Positions 23,338 to 36,319 of a DNA stretch of 64,000 nt are shown piece after piece. How positions within the stretch are numbered: the first letter of the stretch is position 1; every line of letters starts with the position of its first letter. The DNA comes from Aegilops tauschii subsp. strangulata (lineage: Eukaryota > Streptophyta > Magnoliopsida > Poales > Poaceae): assembly GCF_002575655.3 (NCBI RefSeq), contig NC_053035.3:378859792-378923791 (forward strand), given 5' to 3'. The notes beneath the pieces were generated by a model. It was not told the origin of the DNA, did not search any database, and saw only the letters and a program-made list of their open reading frames with translations. Both the position numbers and the translations under genes were made by a program.

Positions 23338-26158
23338 GCATCCCCAAGCTTAATTCCTGCTCGTCTTCGAGTAGGTAAATGATAAAAACAAAAAAATTGA
23401 TATGGAATGCTACTTGGCATAATTTCAATGTAATTCTTCTTAATTGTGGTATGAATATTCAGATCCGAAAGATTCAAGATAAAAGTTCATATTGACATAA
23501 AAATAATAACACTTCAAGCATACTAACTAAGCAATTATGTCCTCTCAAAATAACATGGCCAAAGAAAGTTCATCCCTACAAAATCATATAGTTTAGTCAT
23601 GCTCCATTTTCGTCACACAAGAAATGCTCTCATCATGCACAACCCCGATGACAAGCCAAGCAATTGTTTCATACTTTAGTAATCTCAAACTCTTTCAACC
23701 TTCACGCAATACATGAGCGTGAGCCATGGATATAGCACTATGGGTGGAATAGAATATAATGATGGGGGTTATGTGGAGAAGACAAAAAAGGAGAAAGTCT
23801 CACATCAACAAGGCTAATCAATGAGCTATGGAGATGCCCATCGATTGATGTTAATGCAAGGAGTAGGGATTGCCATGCAACGGATGCACTAGAGCTATAA
23901 ATATATGAAAGCTCAACAAAAGAAACTAAGTGGGTGTGCATCCAACTTGCTTGCTCACGAAGACCTAGGGCACTTGAGGAGGCCCATTGTTGGAATATAC
24001 AAGCCAAGTTCTATAATGAAAAATTCTCACAAGTATATGAAAGTGACAAAACAAGAGACTCTCTATTATGAAGATCATGGTGCTACTTTGAAGCACAAGT
24101 GTGGTAAAAGGATAGTAACATTGTCCCTTCTTTCTTTTTCTCTCATTTTTTTGGGCCTTCTCTTTTTTATGGCCTTTCTCTTTTTTTATTCCTCACTTGG
24201 GACAATGCTCTAGAAAATGATGATCATCACACTTCTATTTATTTACAACTCAATGATTACAACTCAATACTAGAACAAAGTATGACTCTATATGAATGCC
24301 TCCGGCGGTGTACCGGGATATGCAATGAACCAAGAGTGACATGTATGAAAGAATTATGAATGGTGGCTTTGCCACAAATACTATGTCAACTACATGATCA
24401 TGCAAAGCAATATGACAATGATGAATGTGTCATGATAAACCGAACGGTGGAAAGTTGCATGGCAATATATCTCGGAATGACTATGGAAATGCCATAATAG
24501 GTAGGTATGGTGGCTGTTTTGAGGAAGATATAAGGAGGTTTATGTGTGAAAGAGCGTATAATATCACGGGGTTTGGATGCACCGACGAAGTTTGCACCAA
24601 CTCTCAATGTGAGAAAGGGCAATGCACGGTACCGAAGAGGCTAGCAATGATGGAAGGGTAAGAGTGCGTATAATCCATGGACTCAACATTAGTCATAAAG
24701 AACTCACATACTTATTGCGAAAATCTACAAGTCATCAAAAACCAAGCACTACGCGCATGCTCCTAGGGGGATAGATTGGTAGGAAAAGACCATCGCTCGT
24801 CCCCGACCGCCACTCATAAGGAGGACAATCAAAGAACACCTCATGTTTTAAATTTGTTACATAACGTTTACCATACGTGCATGCTACGGGACTTGCAAAC
24901 TTCAACACAAGTATTTCTCAAATTCACAACTACTCAACTAGCACAACTTTAATATCACTACCTCCATATCTCAAAACAATCATCAAGCATCAAACTTCTT
25001 TTAGTATTCAACACACTCGTAAGAAAGTTTTTACTAGTCTTGAATACCTAGCATATTAGGATTAAGAAAACTACCATGTTGTTTAAGACTCTCTAAATAA
25101 TATAAGTGAAGCATGAGAGTTCATCTATTTCTTCAAAATAAAACCACCATTGTGCTCTAAAAGATATAAGTGAAGCACTAGAGCAAACGACAGACTACCC
25201 CGAAAGATATAAGTGAAGATCAATGAGTAGTTGTATAATTATGTAACTATGTGAAGACTCTCTAACATTTAAGAATTTCAGATCTTGGTATTTTATTCAA
25301 ACAGCAAGCAAAACAAAAGAAAATAAAATGACGCTCCAAGCAAAACACATATCATGTGGTGAATAAAAATATAGCTCCAAGTAAAGTTATCGATGAACGA
25401 AGACGAAAGAGGGGATGCCTTCCGGGGCATCCCCAAGCTTAGGCTCTTGGTTATCCTTGAATATTACCTTGGGGTGCCTTGGGCATCCCCAAGCTTAGGC
25501 TCTTGTCACTTCTTATTCCGTAGTCCATCGAATCTTTACCCAAAACTTGAAAACTTCACAACACAAAACTTAACAGAAAACTCGTAAGCTCCGTTAGCGA
25601 AAGAAAACAAAACACCACTTCAAGGTACTGTAATGAACTCATTATTTATTTATATTGGTGTTAAATCTACTGTATTCCAACTTCTCTATGGTTTATAAAC
25701 TCTTTTACTAGCCATAGATTCATCAAAATAAGCAAACAACACACGAAAAACAGAATCTGTCAAAAACAGAACAGTATGTAGTAATCTGTAACTAACACAA
25801 ACTTCTGGAACTCCAAAAATTCTACCAAAATAGGAAGACCTAGAAAATTTGTTTATTGATCTTCTGCAATTGGAATCAGTATTTTATCACGTTCTGGTGA
25901 TTTTAAACAATTGTTTTCGTGAACAGAAAGTTTCTGGAATTTTCAGCAAGATCAAATAATTATCATCCAAGAAGATCCTATAGGTCTTACTTGGCACAAA
26001 CACTAATTAAAAAATAAAATCACATCTAACCAAAGGCTAGATGGATTATTTATTCCTAAACAGAACCAAAAGAGAAGAAACTAAAATAAAATTGGGTTGC
26101 CTCCCAACAAGCGCTATCGTTTAATGCCCCTAGCTAGGCATGATGATTTCAATGATGC

Positions 26159-26935
26159 TCACATAAAAGATAAGAATTGAAACATAAAGAGAGCATCATG
26201 AAGAATATGACTAGCACATTTAAGTCTAACCCACTTCCTATGCATAGGTATTTTATGAGCAAACAACTTATGGGAACAATAATCAACTAGCATAGGAATG
26301 CAAAACAAGCATAACTTCAAAACTTTAAGCACATAGAGAGGAAACTTGATATTATTGCAATTCCTACAAGCATATGTTCCTCCCGCATAATAATTTTTAG
26401 TAGCATCATGAATGAATTCAACAATATAACCATCGCATAAAGCATTCTTTTCATGATATACAAGCATAGAAAGTTTAGTACTCTCCACATAAGCAAAATT
26501 CTTCTCATGAATAGTAGTGGGAGCAAAATCAACGAAATAACTATCATGTGAGGCATAATCCAATTGAAAATTAAAATCATGATGACAAGTTTCATGGTTA
26601 TCATTATTCTTTATAGCATACGTGTCATCACAATAATCATCATAAATAGGAGGCATGCTTTCATCATAATAAATTTGCTCATCAAAACTTGGGGGACTAA
26701 ACATATCATCTTCATCAAACATAGCATCCCCAAGCTTGTGGCTTTGCATATCATTAGCATCATGGGTATTCAAAGAATTCATACTAACAACATTGCGATC
26801 ATGCTGATCATTCCCAAATTTTATGCCAAGCATTCTATGTAATTCTTCTTCTAGTACTTGAGCACAATTTTCCTTCCCATCATTTTCACCAAAGATATTA
26901 AAAAGATGAAGCGTATGAGACACCCTTAATTCCAA
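26159..26935 (-). CDS. Element A internal ORF, unknown function
   Basis: A 258-codon open frame without recognisable gag, protease, RT or integrase motifs. Acidic, Asp/Asn/Tyr-rich N-terminal half (for example FSPPSFDEQIYYDESMPPIY) is followed by a Cys/His-containing C-terminal part with hydrophobic stretches. A close relative is split in element B (35468-36304 and 47666-48316), so the ORF belongs to this family. It may be a gag-like or decayed protein of a non-autonomous element. Confidence 0.6.
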   Translation of the reverse strand: MELRVSHTLHLFNIFGENDGKENCAQVLEEELHRMLGIKFGNDQHDRNVVSMNSLNTHDANDMQSHKLGDAMFDEDDMFSPPSFDEQIYYDESMPPIYDDYCDDTYAIKNNDNHETCHHDFNFQLDYASHDSYFVDFAPTTIHEKNFAYVESTKLSMLVYHEKNALCDGYIVEFIHDATKNYYAGGTYACRNCNNIKFPLYVLKVLKLCLFCIPMLVDYCSHKLFAHKIPMHRKWVRLKCASHILHDALFMFQFLSFM

Positions 26936-27034
26936 TTTTTTTGTAGTTTTCTTTTATAGACTAAACTAGTGATAAAACACGAAACAAAAAGATTCGATTG
27001 CAAGATCTAAAGATATACCTTCAAGCACTCACCT

Positions 27035-27051
27035 CCCCGGCAACGGCGCCA
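27035..27051 (-). other. Primer binding site of element A
   Basis: Minus-strand TGGCGCCGTTGCCGGGG lies 9 bp inside the 5' LTR. It is complementary to the 3' end of plant tRNA-Asp as I remember it. Confidence 0.75.
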
Positions 27052-27060
27052 GAAACTGCT

Positions 27061-28736
27061 TGATGTCTACTACACAACCTTCTTCTTGTAGACATTGTTG
27101 GGCCTCCAAGTGCAGAGGTTTGTAGGATAGTAGCAAATTTCCCTCAAGTGGATGACCTAAGGTTTATCAATCCGTGAGAGGCGTAGGATGAAGATGGTAT
27201 CTCTCAAGCAACCCTGCAACCAAATAACAAAGAGTCTCTTGTGTCCCCAACACACCCAATACAATGGTAAATTGTATAGGTGCACTAGTTCGGCGAAGAG
27301 ATGGTGATACAAGTGCAAAATGGATGGTAGATATAGGTTTTTGTAATCTGAAAATATAAAAACACCAAGGTAACTAATGGTAAAAGTGAGCGTAAATGAT
27401 ATTGCAATGCTAGGAAACAAGGCCTAGGGTTCATACTTTCACTAGTGCAAGTTCTCTCAACAATAATAACATAATTGGATCATATAACTATCCCTCAACA
27501 TGCAACAAAGAGTTACTCCAAAGTCACTAATAGCGGAGAACAAACGAAGAGATTATGGTAGGGTACGAAACCACCTCAAAGTTATTCTTTCCAATCAATC
27601 CGTTGGGCTATTCCTATAAGTGTCACAAACAGCCCTAGAGTTCGTACTAGAATAACACCTTAAGACACAAATCAACCAAAACCCTAATGTCACCTAGATA
27701 CTCCAATGTCACCTCAAGTATCCATGGGTATGATTATACGATATGCATCACACAATCTGAGATTCATCTATTCAACCAACACATAGAACCTCAAAGAGTG
27801 CCCCAAAGTTTCTACCTGAGAATCAAGACGAAAACGTGTGCCAACCCCTATGCATAGGTTCATGGGCGGAACCCGCAAGTTGATCACCAAAACATAAATC
27901 AAGTGAATCACGTGATATCCCATTGTCACCACAGATACGCACGGCAAGACATACATCAAGTGTTCTCAAATCATTAAAGACTCAATCCAATAAGATTACT
28001 TCAAAGGGAAAACTCAATCCATTACAAGAGAGTAGAGAGGGAGAAGCAACATAAGATCCAACTACAATAGCAAAGCTTGCGATACATCAAGATCGTATCA
28101 CCTCAAGAACACGAGAGAGAGAGAGAGAGAGAGAGAGATCAAACACATAGCTACTGGTACATACCCTCAGCCCCGAGGGTGAACTACTCCCTCCTCGTCA
28201 TGGAGATCGCCGGGATGATGAAGATGGCCACCGGTGAGGGATCCCCCCTCCGGCAGGGTGCCGGAACATAGTCCCGATTGGTTTTTGGTGGCTACAGAGG
28301 CTTGCGGCGGCGGAAATCCCGATCTCTTCTGTTCCTCGATGGTTTTAGGGTATATTGGTATATATAGGAGGAAGAAATACGTCAGGGGAGCCACGAGGGG
28401 CCCACGAGGGTGGAGGGCGTGCCCAGGGGGGTGGGCGCACCCCCCTGCCTCGTGCCTTCCTCGTTGCTTTCTTGACGTGGACTCCAAGTCTCCCGGGTTG
28501 CTTTCTTTCCAAAAATAACTTCTCCAGAAGGTTTCATTCCGTTTCAACTCCGTTTGATATTCCTTTTCTTCGAAACACCGAAACAAGGGGAAAACAGGAA
28601 CTGGCACTAGGCTCTGGGTCAATAGGTTAGTCCCAATAATAATATAAAAGTGCATAATAAATCCCATAAACATCCAAAACAAATAATATAATAGCATGGA
28701 ACAATAAAAAATTATAGATACGTTGGAGACGTATCA
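27061..28736 (-). repeat. Element A 5' LTR
   Basis: A full LTR of about 1.68 kb running (minus strand) from TGATACGTCTCC to GTAGACATCA. A TATA-like CCTATATATACC lies near 28,365. An in-LTR (GA)n tract lies at about 28,113-28,138. Confidence 0.9.
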
Positions 28737-28852
28737 GCCTGCTTCACGAACCGCCATCTTCATCATCTTTATGGGCCTTGTCATAATAAGCCGCCAGTGG
28801 CATGACCCAGCCCCTCCTGGGCGGGTCATACCCAGTAGTTATATCCCCAACA
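28737..28852 (-). repeat. Element D 3' LTR, first 116 bp
   Basis: The minus strand starts TGTTGGGGATATAACTACTG at 28852 and is preceded by a polypurine-like ATGGGGCCTAA. The rest of the LTR is lost where element A entered. A related LTR start lies at 61370. Confidence 0.7.
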
Positions 28853-29130
28853 TTAGGCCCCATGTTGATGTGAACTTGTTCATATCAATCTTCAACACTT
28901 AGAAAAAATCCTTCCTGATTTACTCTTGCGAGATCTTGTAACCCGCCATGATGTCATCTCCTAGGATCGCGGTAACTCACTGTGACGTCAAGTGTCATGA
29001 ATATCACACAAGGCCCACATCTTAATATATCTTCTCTTTTAATGATCCTCCGAAAATCGAGGCGTCTGCGCTGTCACATATCCATTTTTCGGCCTCCTCG
29101 ATTCCCGCGTATGCCACTTATCCTTTCAGC

Positions 29131-29139
29131 TTTATAAAT
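29131..29139 (+). promoter_or_regulatory. TATA box of the element D antisense gene
   Basis: TTTATAAATA lies about 30 bp upstream of a CT-rich leader. The leader exon ends at 29302 (CCG, then GTGAGT) and the next begins at 29844 after TTCCTTTCAG, 12 bp before the start codon. Confidence 0.65.
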
Positions 29140-30532
29140 AGGGCCAGGGGTCCCTTTTCACTTTCCCCCCTTGCCTCCTCATCGCTCCAGCGCCTGAGCT
29201 CCACTGCCGCCGTCGACCTTTGCCACTGCATCGACAACGGCCGCTGCATCAACCTGAACCGACCAGATTTCGTCCGCGCGCCTCCACTGTTCCACAGCTC
29301 CGGTGAGTTCTTCCTCTTTCTTTTTCTCCCAGATCCCATTAGGGTTTCTATGAGTTTGTCGGAGTTCCTCTTCGCCCTTCTTCGTTCTTCACCGTAGCTT
29401 GTAGTTTTGATTCCAACTTAATATTCCTCCTACACGGAAACAGTTGTAGTACTCTTTTTCTTCATTAGAAATATCTCCATTGTATAAGAGATCCAATCTG
29501 GACACATGAACTGCTCAACTACTTCAACTTAGGTTTTTAGATATTTTCCATTTTTTGAAGTGCTGCAGATCCAAAATCATAACATCAATATGTGAAATCT
29601 GTTTTTCCAACACTTAGCAATTTTTCCTCAGATCTGTAAGTCAACTGTGTGGGCGGCTTAGCTCATAAACCGTAACCCACCAAGTACCATTAGTCCCCTC
29701 TTAAGCCGCCAAGAGCTCATCTGCATATTTTGAATGTTATCCGCCGGTTTAACACCTTTGCATGTATGCTTCATTATTATTTGCCTTCAAAACAACAGCT
29801 GGCTTAACCGTATAATTCTAAACCGGCATAGTCTTCCTTTCAGATCATCGAAAAAATGGCTAAGACATACACCGCTTGCAACTGGGTCCAATCCCGGGTC
29901 ACTGAAGAAGATCTGAACAATTTCGTTGCAACTGGCGCCCTAACCAAGAAAGAGGACATCCACTGGAGGGCCCCTGGTGAAGAAAATCCACCTGAGCCCA
30001 AGGACGGAGAAGTGATTGTCTTCACTGACCACATGATCCGGGGGTTTAGCCCGCCCATCTCAAAGTTTTTCTGCGACGTACTTCATTTTTTCCAACTTCA
30101 TCCTCAAGATATTGGACCCAATTCTGTGTCCAATATTTGCAACTTCCAAGTATTCTGTGAAGCTTATCTTCAAGAGGAGCCCACAGTTGAATTATTCAGA
30201 GAGTTTTACTACTTAAACCGCCAGACAGAGTTCACTGATGGGCCCAACACCGAACTCGGTGGGGTTTCAATTCAGAAGAGGAAAGAAGTCAGCTTTCCCT
30301 ATGCCAAGTCATCCTAAAGATTGGAACCAAACTTGGTTCTATTGTCAAAATACATCTCCAGTAGACGAGAATCCTTTGCCGGGTTACCGCGACCACCGGC
30401 TTAGCAACACACATCCGCTCCCTTCACGAATCAGTGCGAAGGAACGGGCCAAATATGCGCCAACCTTTTCAAAACTCAGAGCCTTTATGGCCAATGGCTT
30501 AACTGGCGTCGACCTTGTCCGGTGCTGGGTGT

Positions 30533-32170
30533 TGATGTCTACTACGCAACCTTCTCCTTGTAGACGTTGTTGGGCCTCCAAGTGCAGAGGTTTGTAGGAC
30601 AGTAGCAAATTTCCCTCAAGTGGATGACCTAAGGTTTATCAATCCGTGGGAGGCGTAGGATGAAGATGGTCTCTCTCAAGCAACCCTGCAACCAAATAAC
30701 AAAGAGTATCTTGTGTCCCCAACACACCCAATACAATGGTAAATTGTATAGGTGCACTAGTTCGACGAAGAGATGGTGATACAAGTGCAATATGGATGGT
30801 AGATAAAGGTTTTTGTAATCTGAAAATATAAAAACAGCAAGGTAACTAATGATAAAAGTGAGCACAAACGGTATTGCAATGCTAGGAAACAAGGCCTAGG
30901 GTTCATACTTTCACTAGTGCAAGTTCTCTCAACAATAATAACATAATTGGATCATATAACTATCCCTCAACATGCAACAAAGAGTCACTCCAAAGTCACT
31001 AATAGCGGAGAACAAACGAAGAGATTATTGTAGGGTACGAAACCACCTCAAAGTTATTCTTTTGGATCGATCTATTCATGAGTTCGTACTAGAATAACAC
31101 CTTAAGATACAAATCAACCAAAACCCTAATGTCACCTAGATACTCCATTGTCACCTCAAGTATCCGTGGGTATGATTATACGATATGCATCACACAATCT
31201 CTGATTCATCTATTCAACCAACACAACGTACTTCAAAGAGTGCCCCAAAGTTTCTACCGGAGAGTCAAGACGAAAACGTGTGCCAACCCCTATGCATAGA
31301 TTCCCAAGGTCACGGAACCCGCAAGTTGATCACCAAAACATACATCAAGTAGATCACGTGATATCCCATGTCACCACAGATAAGCACATGCAAGACATAC
31401 ATCAAGTGTTCTCAAATCCTTAAAGACTCAATCCGATAAGATAACTTCAAAGGGAAAACTCAATCCATTACAAGAGAGTAGAGGGGGAGAAACATCATAA
31501 GATCCAACTATAATAGCAAAGCTCGCGATACATCAAGATCGTGCCGAATCAAGAACACGAGAGAGAGAGAGATCAAACACATAGCTACTGGTACATACCC
31601 TCAGCCCCGAGGGTGAACTACTCCCTCCTCATCATGGAGAGCGCCGGGATGATGAAGATGGCCACCGGTGAGGGATCTCCCCTCCGGCAGGGTGCTGGAA
31701 TAGGGTCCTGATTGGTTTTTGGTGGCTACAGAGGCTTGCGGCGGTGGAACTCCTGATCTATTCTGTTCCCTGATGTTTTTAGGGTATATGGATATATATA
31801 GGCGAAAGAAGTCGGTCAGGGGAGCCACGAGGGGCCCACGAGGGTGGGGGCGCGCCCAGGGGGGCAGGCGCGCCTTCCTGCCTCGTGGCCACCTCGAAGC
31901 TTCCCTGACTTCAACTCCAAGTCTCCTGGGTCACGTTCGTTCCAAAAATCACGCCCCCGAAGGTTTCATTCTGTTTGGACTCCGTTTGATATTCCTTTTC
32001 TGCGAAACACTGAAATGAGGAAAAAAACAGAAACTGGCACTGGGCTCTGGGTTAATAGGTTAGTCCCAAAAATAATATAAAAGTGCATACTAAAGCCCAT
32101 TAAACATCCAAGATGGATAATATAATAGCATGAATACTTCATAAATTATAGATACGTTGGAGACGTATCA
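30533..32170 (-). repeat. Element B 3' LTR
   Basis: It runs TGATACGTCTCC to GTAGACATCA on the minus strand. The inner edge at 32171 shows the polypurine-like GCTTGGGGATGC. A TATA-like CCTATATATATCC lies near 31,795. It is near-identical to the right LTR. Confidence 0.95.
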
Positions 32171-35100
32171 GCATCCCCAAGCTTAATTCCTACTCGTCCT
32201 CGAGCAGGTAAATGATAAAAGAAATAATTTATGAAGTGTGAATGCTAGCAGGTGTACAAGTTTGATCAATGATAATTTCAATCTCCTTTTCTAGCATCAT
32301 CATATGTCATAACAGTAGCTCAACTCATAGAACTTTTCATGATCAAGTAACAAACTATTGACATGTTAAAGTATAGATCATAAACTTTCTTGAAAACTAA
32401 CAAACCATGTTATTAGTCATCAAACAATTACAATTCATCTTATTTTCAGGAAGAGTCTATGTCAGAGCTTTGATTCAGCAAACTTCACATACTCAACTAT
32501 CATTTAGTCTTCCATGATTGCTACCACTCAAAGCTTATTTTTAGAACAAATAGTATTCATCGAACACAGAGAAAGATAGGGGCTTAATGTTTCGCCTCCC
32601 AACCTTTTACCTCAAGGGTAATGTTAACAATAATAATTCATGCTCAAATATATTTGAATGGCCATATATGCTTAGATCTTTCCATCACATGATGCTTGCC
32701 AGCTAAAGAGTGGGTTGGAATGAGAAGGAATACTATTGACTCTTGCATAAAAGTAAAAGATAGGCCCTTCGCAGAGGGAAGCAGGGATTTGCAGAGGTGC
32801 CAGAGCTCGAAGCTAAAACAGAGATGAAAATAATTTTGAGAGGTATGCTTTCATTGTGAACATAACGACCAAGAGTTCCCAATATCTTCCATACTAGATA
32901 CATTATAGGCGGTTCCCACGCAGAAAGGTAAAGTTTTTACTCCCCCTCCACCAACATTCACACTCCACGGCTTGTCTGAAACAACGGGTGCCGTCCAACT
33001 ATCAACATTCCTGGGGGAGTTTTGTTTAAATTATTTGCGATTTTGTTTTTGATCTTTTGATCATAGGACTGGGCATCCCAGTTACCAGCCATTTTCTCGT
33101 GAATGATGAGTGGAGTCCACTCATCGTGAGAATAACCCACCTAGCATGGAAGATACTAACAGCCCCTAGTCGCTATATGAGCGATTCGGGCATACAAAAC
33201 AGATTATTATTTGAAGGTTTAGAGTTTGGCACATGCAAATTTACTTGGAACGGCAGGTAAATACCGCATATAGGTAGATATGGTGGACACTCATGGAAGA
33301 AACTTGGTTGAAGGAATTTGGACGCACAAGCAGTATTCCCGCTTAGTACAAATATTTTGGCTAGCAAAGGATTCTAAATAGCAAGCACCACATGTTAGAG
33401 GATCCATAACAATATAACTTCTATACAAATATACCCAAGCATAACTCATTATGTTGTCTTCCTTGTCCAACTTCAACTAATTTGCTCAGGTTTGAAAATA
33501 ATTAATGGGGCTCACAATCATAGAAGATGTCCAAGATAGTATATTTATATGTGAAATCTCTCTTCCTTCAATATTCTTTCATGAATTGTTCAAGTGACCA
33601 ATACAATGTTTGCTAACCTTCAATAAATTTACCACCTCTACTTCTTATATGTGAAGGCATTACTCCCCATGGGAAAGGCATATGAAACATATACAATTTC
33701 AGACTTATGAAATTCAAATCATTCAATCATTTACTCATAGGATATAAGTGAAGCACACGAGTAAATGACAAACTACTCCAAAAAGATATAAGTGAAGATC
33801 AATGAGTAGTTAAATAATTATGTAGCTTTGTGAAGACTCTCTCTCATTTAAGAATTTCAGATCTTGGTATTTTATTCAAACATCAAGCAAAACAAAAGAA
33901 AATAAAATGACATTCTAAGAATAGCAAACATCACGTGAAGAAGCGAAAACTTAGGATCAACCGATACTAACCGATAGTTGTCGAAGAAGAAAGGTGGGAT
34001 GCCTACCGGGGCATCTCCAATCTTAAATGCTTGAGACTTCTTGAAATATTATCTTCGGATGCCTTGGGAATCCCCAAGCTTGAGCTTTTGTGTCTCCTTA
34101 ATTCCTCTCATATCACGGTCTTCCTAAATCTCAAAAGCTTCATCCACACAAAACTCAACAAAGACTCGTGAGATAAGTTAGTATAAACCAATGCAAAAAC
34201 CTTATCATACTATACTGTAGCAAATCACTAAAATTATTATTCAACATTGCATACTAAATGACTCTGCATATTTAATAGTCCTATCCTCAAATAGAATCAT
34301 TAAAGAAGCAAACATATGCAAACAATGCAAACATAATAGCAATCTGCCTAAACAGGACAGTCTTTAAAGAATGCAGCAACATCCATACTTCCGTAGCTCC
34401 AAAAATTATGAAAGAAAATTACCACTGTAGTAAATTTATCAGAGCTTATTATGCAAAAGGTTTCAACATTTTATCACATTCTGACTTTTCTAGGGAATTT
34501 TTGCAACAGCGGTAAAACTTTCTGTTTTGAAACAACAACATGTATACTTGCAAAATAAGCATGGTAAAAGCTATCCTTGATATTTTTATTGAAAATAGAG
34601 ATGCAAAACATTATTCTAAATAACATCAAGCAAATACTAACAAAATAAAATGACGCTCCAAGCAAAACACATATCATGTGGTGAATAAAAATATAGCCCA
34701 AGTAAAGTTACCGATGAATGAAGACGAAAGAGGGGATGCCATCCGGGGCATCCCCAAGCTTAGGATTTTGGTTGTCCTTGAAATTAACTTGGGGTGCCTT
34801 GGGCATCCCAAAGTTTAGGCTCTTGCCACTCCTTATTCCATAGTCCATCGAATCTTTACCCAAAACTTGAAAACTTCACAACACAAAACTCAACAGAAAA
34901 CTCGTAACCTCCGTTAGTATAAGAAAATAAATCACCACTTAGGTACTGTTGTGAACTCATTTTAAATTCATATTGGTGTAATATCTACTGTATATCTATG
35001 GTTCATACCCTCCGATACTACTCATGGATTCATCAAAATAAGCAAACAACACATAGAAACCAGAATATGTCAAAAACAGAACAGTCTGTAGTAATATGTA

Positions 35101-35467
35101 TCAGGCGTATACTTCTGGAACTCCAAAAATTCTACCAAAATAGGACGACCTAGATAATTTGGTTATTGATCTGCTGCAATTGGAATCAGTATTTTATCAC
35201 GTTCTGGTGATTTTAAACAATTGTTTTCGTGAACAGAAAGTTTCTGAAATTTTCAGCAAGATCAAATAACTATCATCCAAGAAGATCCTATAGGTCTTAC
35301 TTGGCACAAACACTAATTAAAACATAAAACTACATCTAACCAGAGGCTAGATGAATTATTTATTACTAAACAGAACCAAAAAGCAAGAAACTAAAATAAA
35401 TTGGGTTGCCTCCCAACAAGCGCTAACGTTTAACGCCCCTAGCAAGGCATGATGATTTCAATGATGC
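32171..35467 (-). other. Element B interior, non-coding part
   Basis: An AT-rich region without a recognisable gene. Short GGGGCATCCCCAAGCTTAGG-type repeats recur near 34,010, 34,065, 34,745 and 34,800, as in element A (25,425 and 25,485). Several segments are alignable with element A 23,338-26,158. Confidence 0.7.
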
Positions 35468-36314
35468 TCACATAAAAGATAAGAATTGAAACATAAAGAG
35501 AGCATCATGAAGAATATGACTAACACATTTAAGTCTAACCCACTTCCTATGCATAGGGATCTTGTGAGCAAACAACTTATGGGAACAATAATCAACTAGC
35601 ATAGGAAGGCAAAACAAGCATAACTTTAAAACTTTAAGCACATAGAGAGGAAACTTGGTATTATTGCAATTCCTACAAGCATATATTCCTCCCTCATAAT
35701 AATTTTCAGTAGCATCATGAATGAATTCAACAATATAACCAGCACCTAAAGCATTCTTTTCATGATCTACTTGCATAGAAATTTTATTACTCTCCACATA
35801 AGCAAAATTCTTCTCATTCGGAATAGTGGGAGAATCATAAGAAACCCCAATACTATAAATTGTTTCCACATTAAAGGAGTAATGTTCAGAAAAAGGGTAA
35901 TCATAATCATGACAAGTTTTATAAATATAACCATCACTACTTTTTATAGCATAAGTTTCATCACAATAATCATCATAAATAGGAGGCATGCTATCATCAT
36001 AATAAATTTGCTCATCAAAACTTGGGGGACTAAAAATATCATCTCCATTAAACGTAGCATCCCCAAGCTTGGGACAAACATTAATTGCAGCAAATATATT
36101 GTCAAACATGTCATTCTCATCAAACATAACATCCCCAAGCTTGGGCCTTTTCATATCATAAGCATAATCACTCTCATGATTAATAGTATGGATAGCACCA
36201 ATAGTATAGCAATTATCATCATCAAAATGAGTAATAGGAGCAACATCATTTGGGAGAGGTACCTTTCTACCTTTGCTTCTCCGTCTTTTCTTTTTCTTCT
36301 TCACATCATGTGTG
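35468..36314 (-). pseudogene. Element B internal ORF, C-terminal half
   Basis: This is the counterpart of element A's ORF (FSPPSFDEQIYYDDSMPPIY and the same C-terminal end MFQFLSFM). It starts with a lysine/arginine-rich stretch. Element C interrupts it on its 5' side. Confidence 0.75.
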
Positions 36315-36319
36315 GGTTC

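Larger units (their letters stand above)
22450..28736 (-). mobile_element. Element A: non-autonomous gypsy-like LTR retrotransposon, 3' truncated
   Basis: Two LTRs in minus orientation flank a 3.7-kb interior with a single ORF of unknown function and no pol. LTR ends are TGATACGTCTCC and GTAGACATCA, a type I associate with Triticeae WHAM/Sabrina-like families (from memory). The right (5') LTR is full; the left one stops at 22450, about 750 bp short of its outer end. The element sits inside the 3' LTR of element D. Confidence 0.85.

Noticed and set aside
27035..27051. tRNA-Asp 3' end-like sequence as evidence of a tRNA gene (also at 48553-48569)
   Set aside because: Only the last 17 nt of the tRNA match, right next to an LTR; these are primer binding sites.
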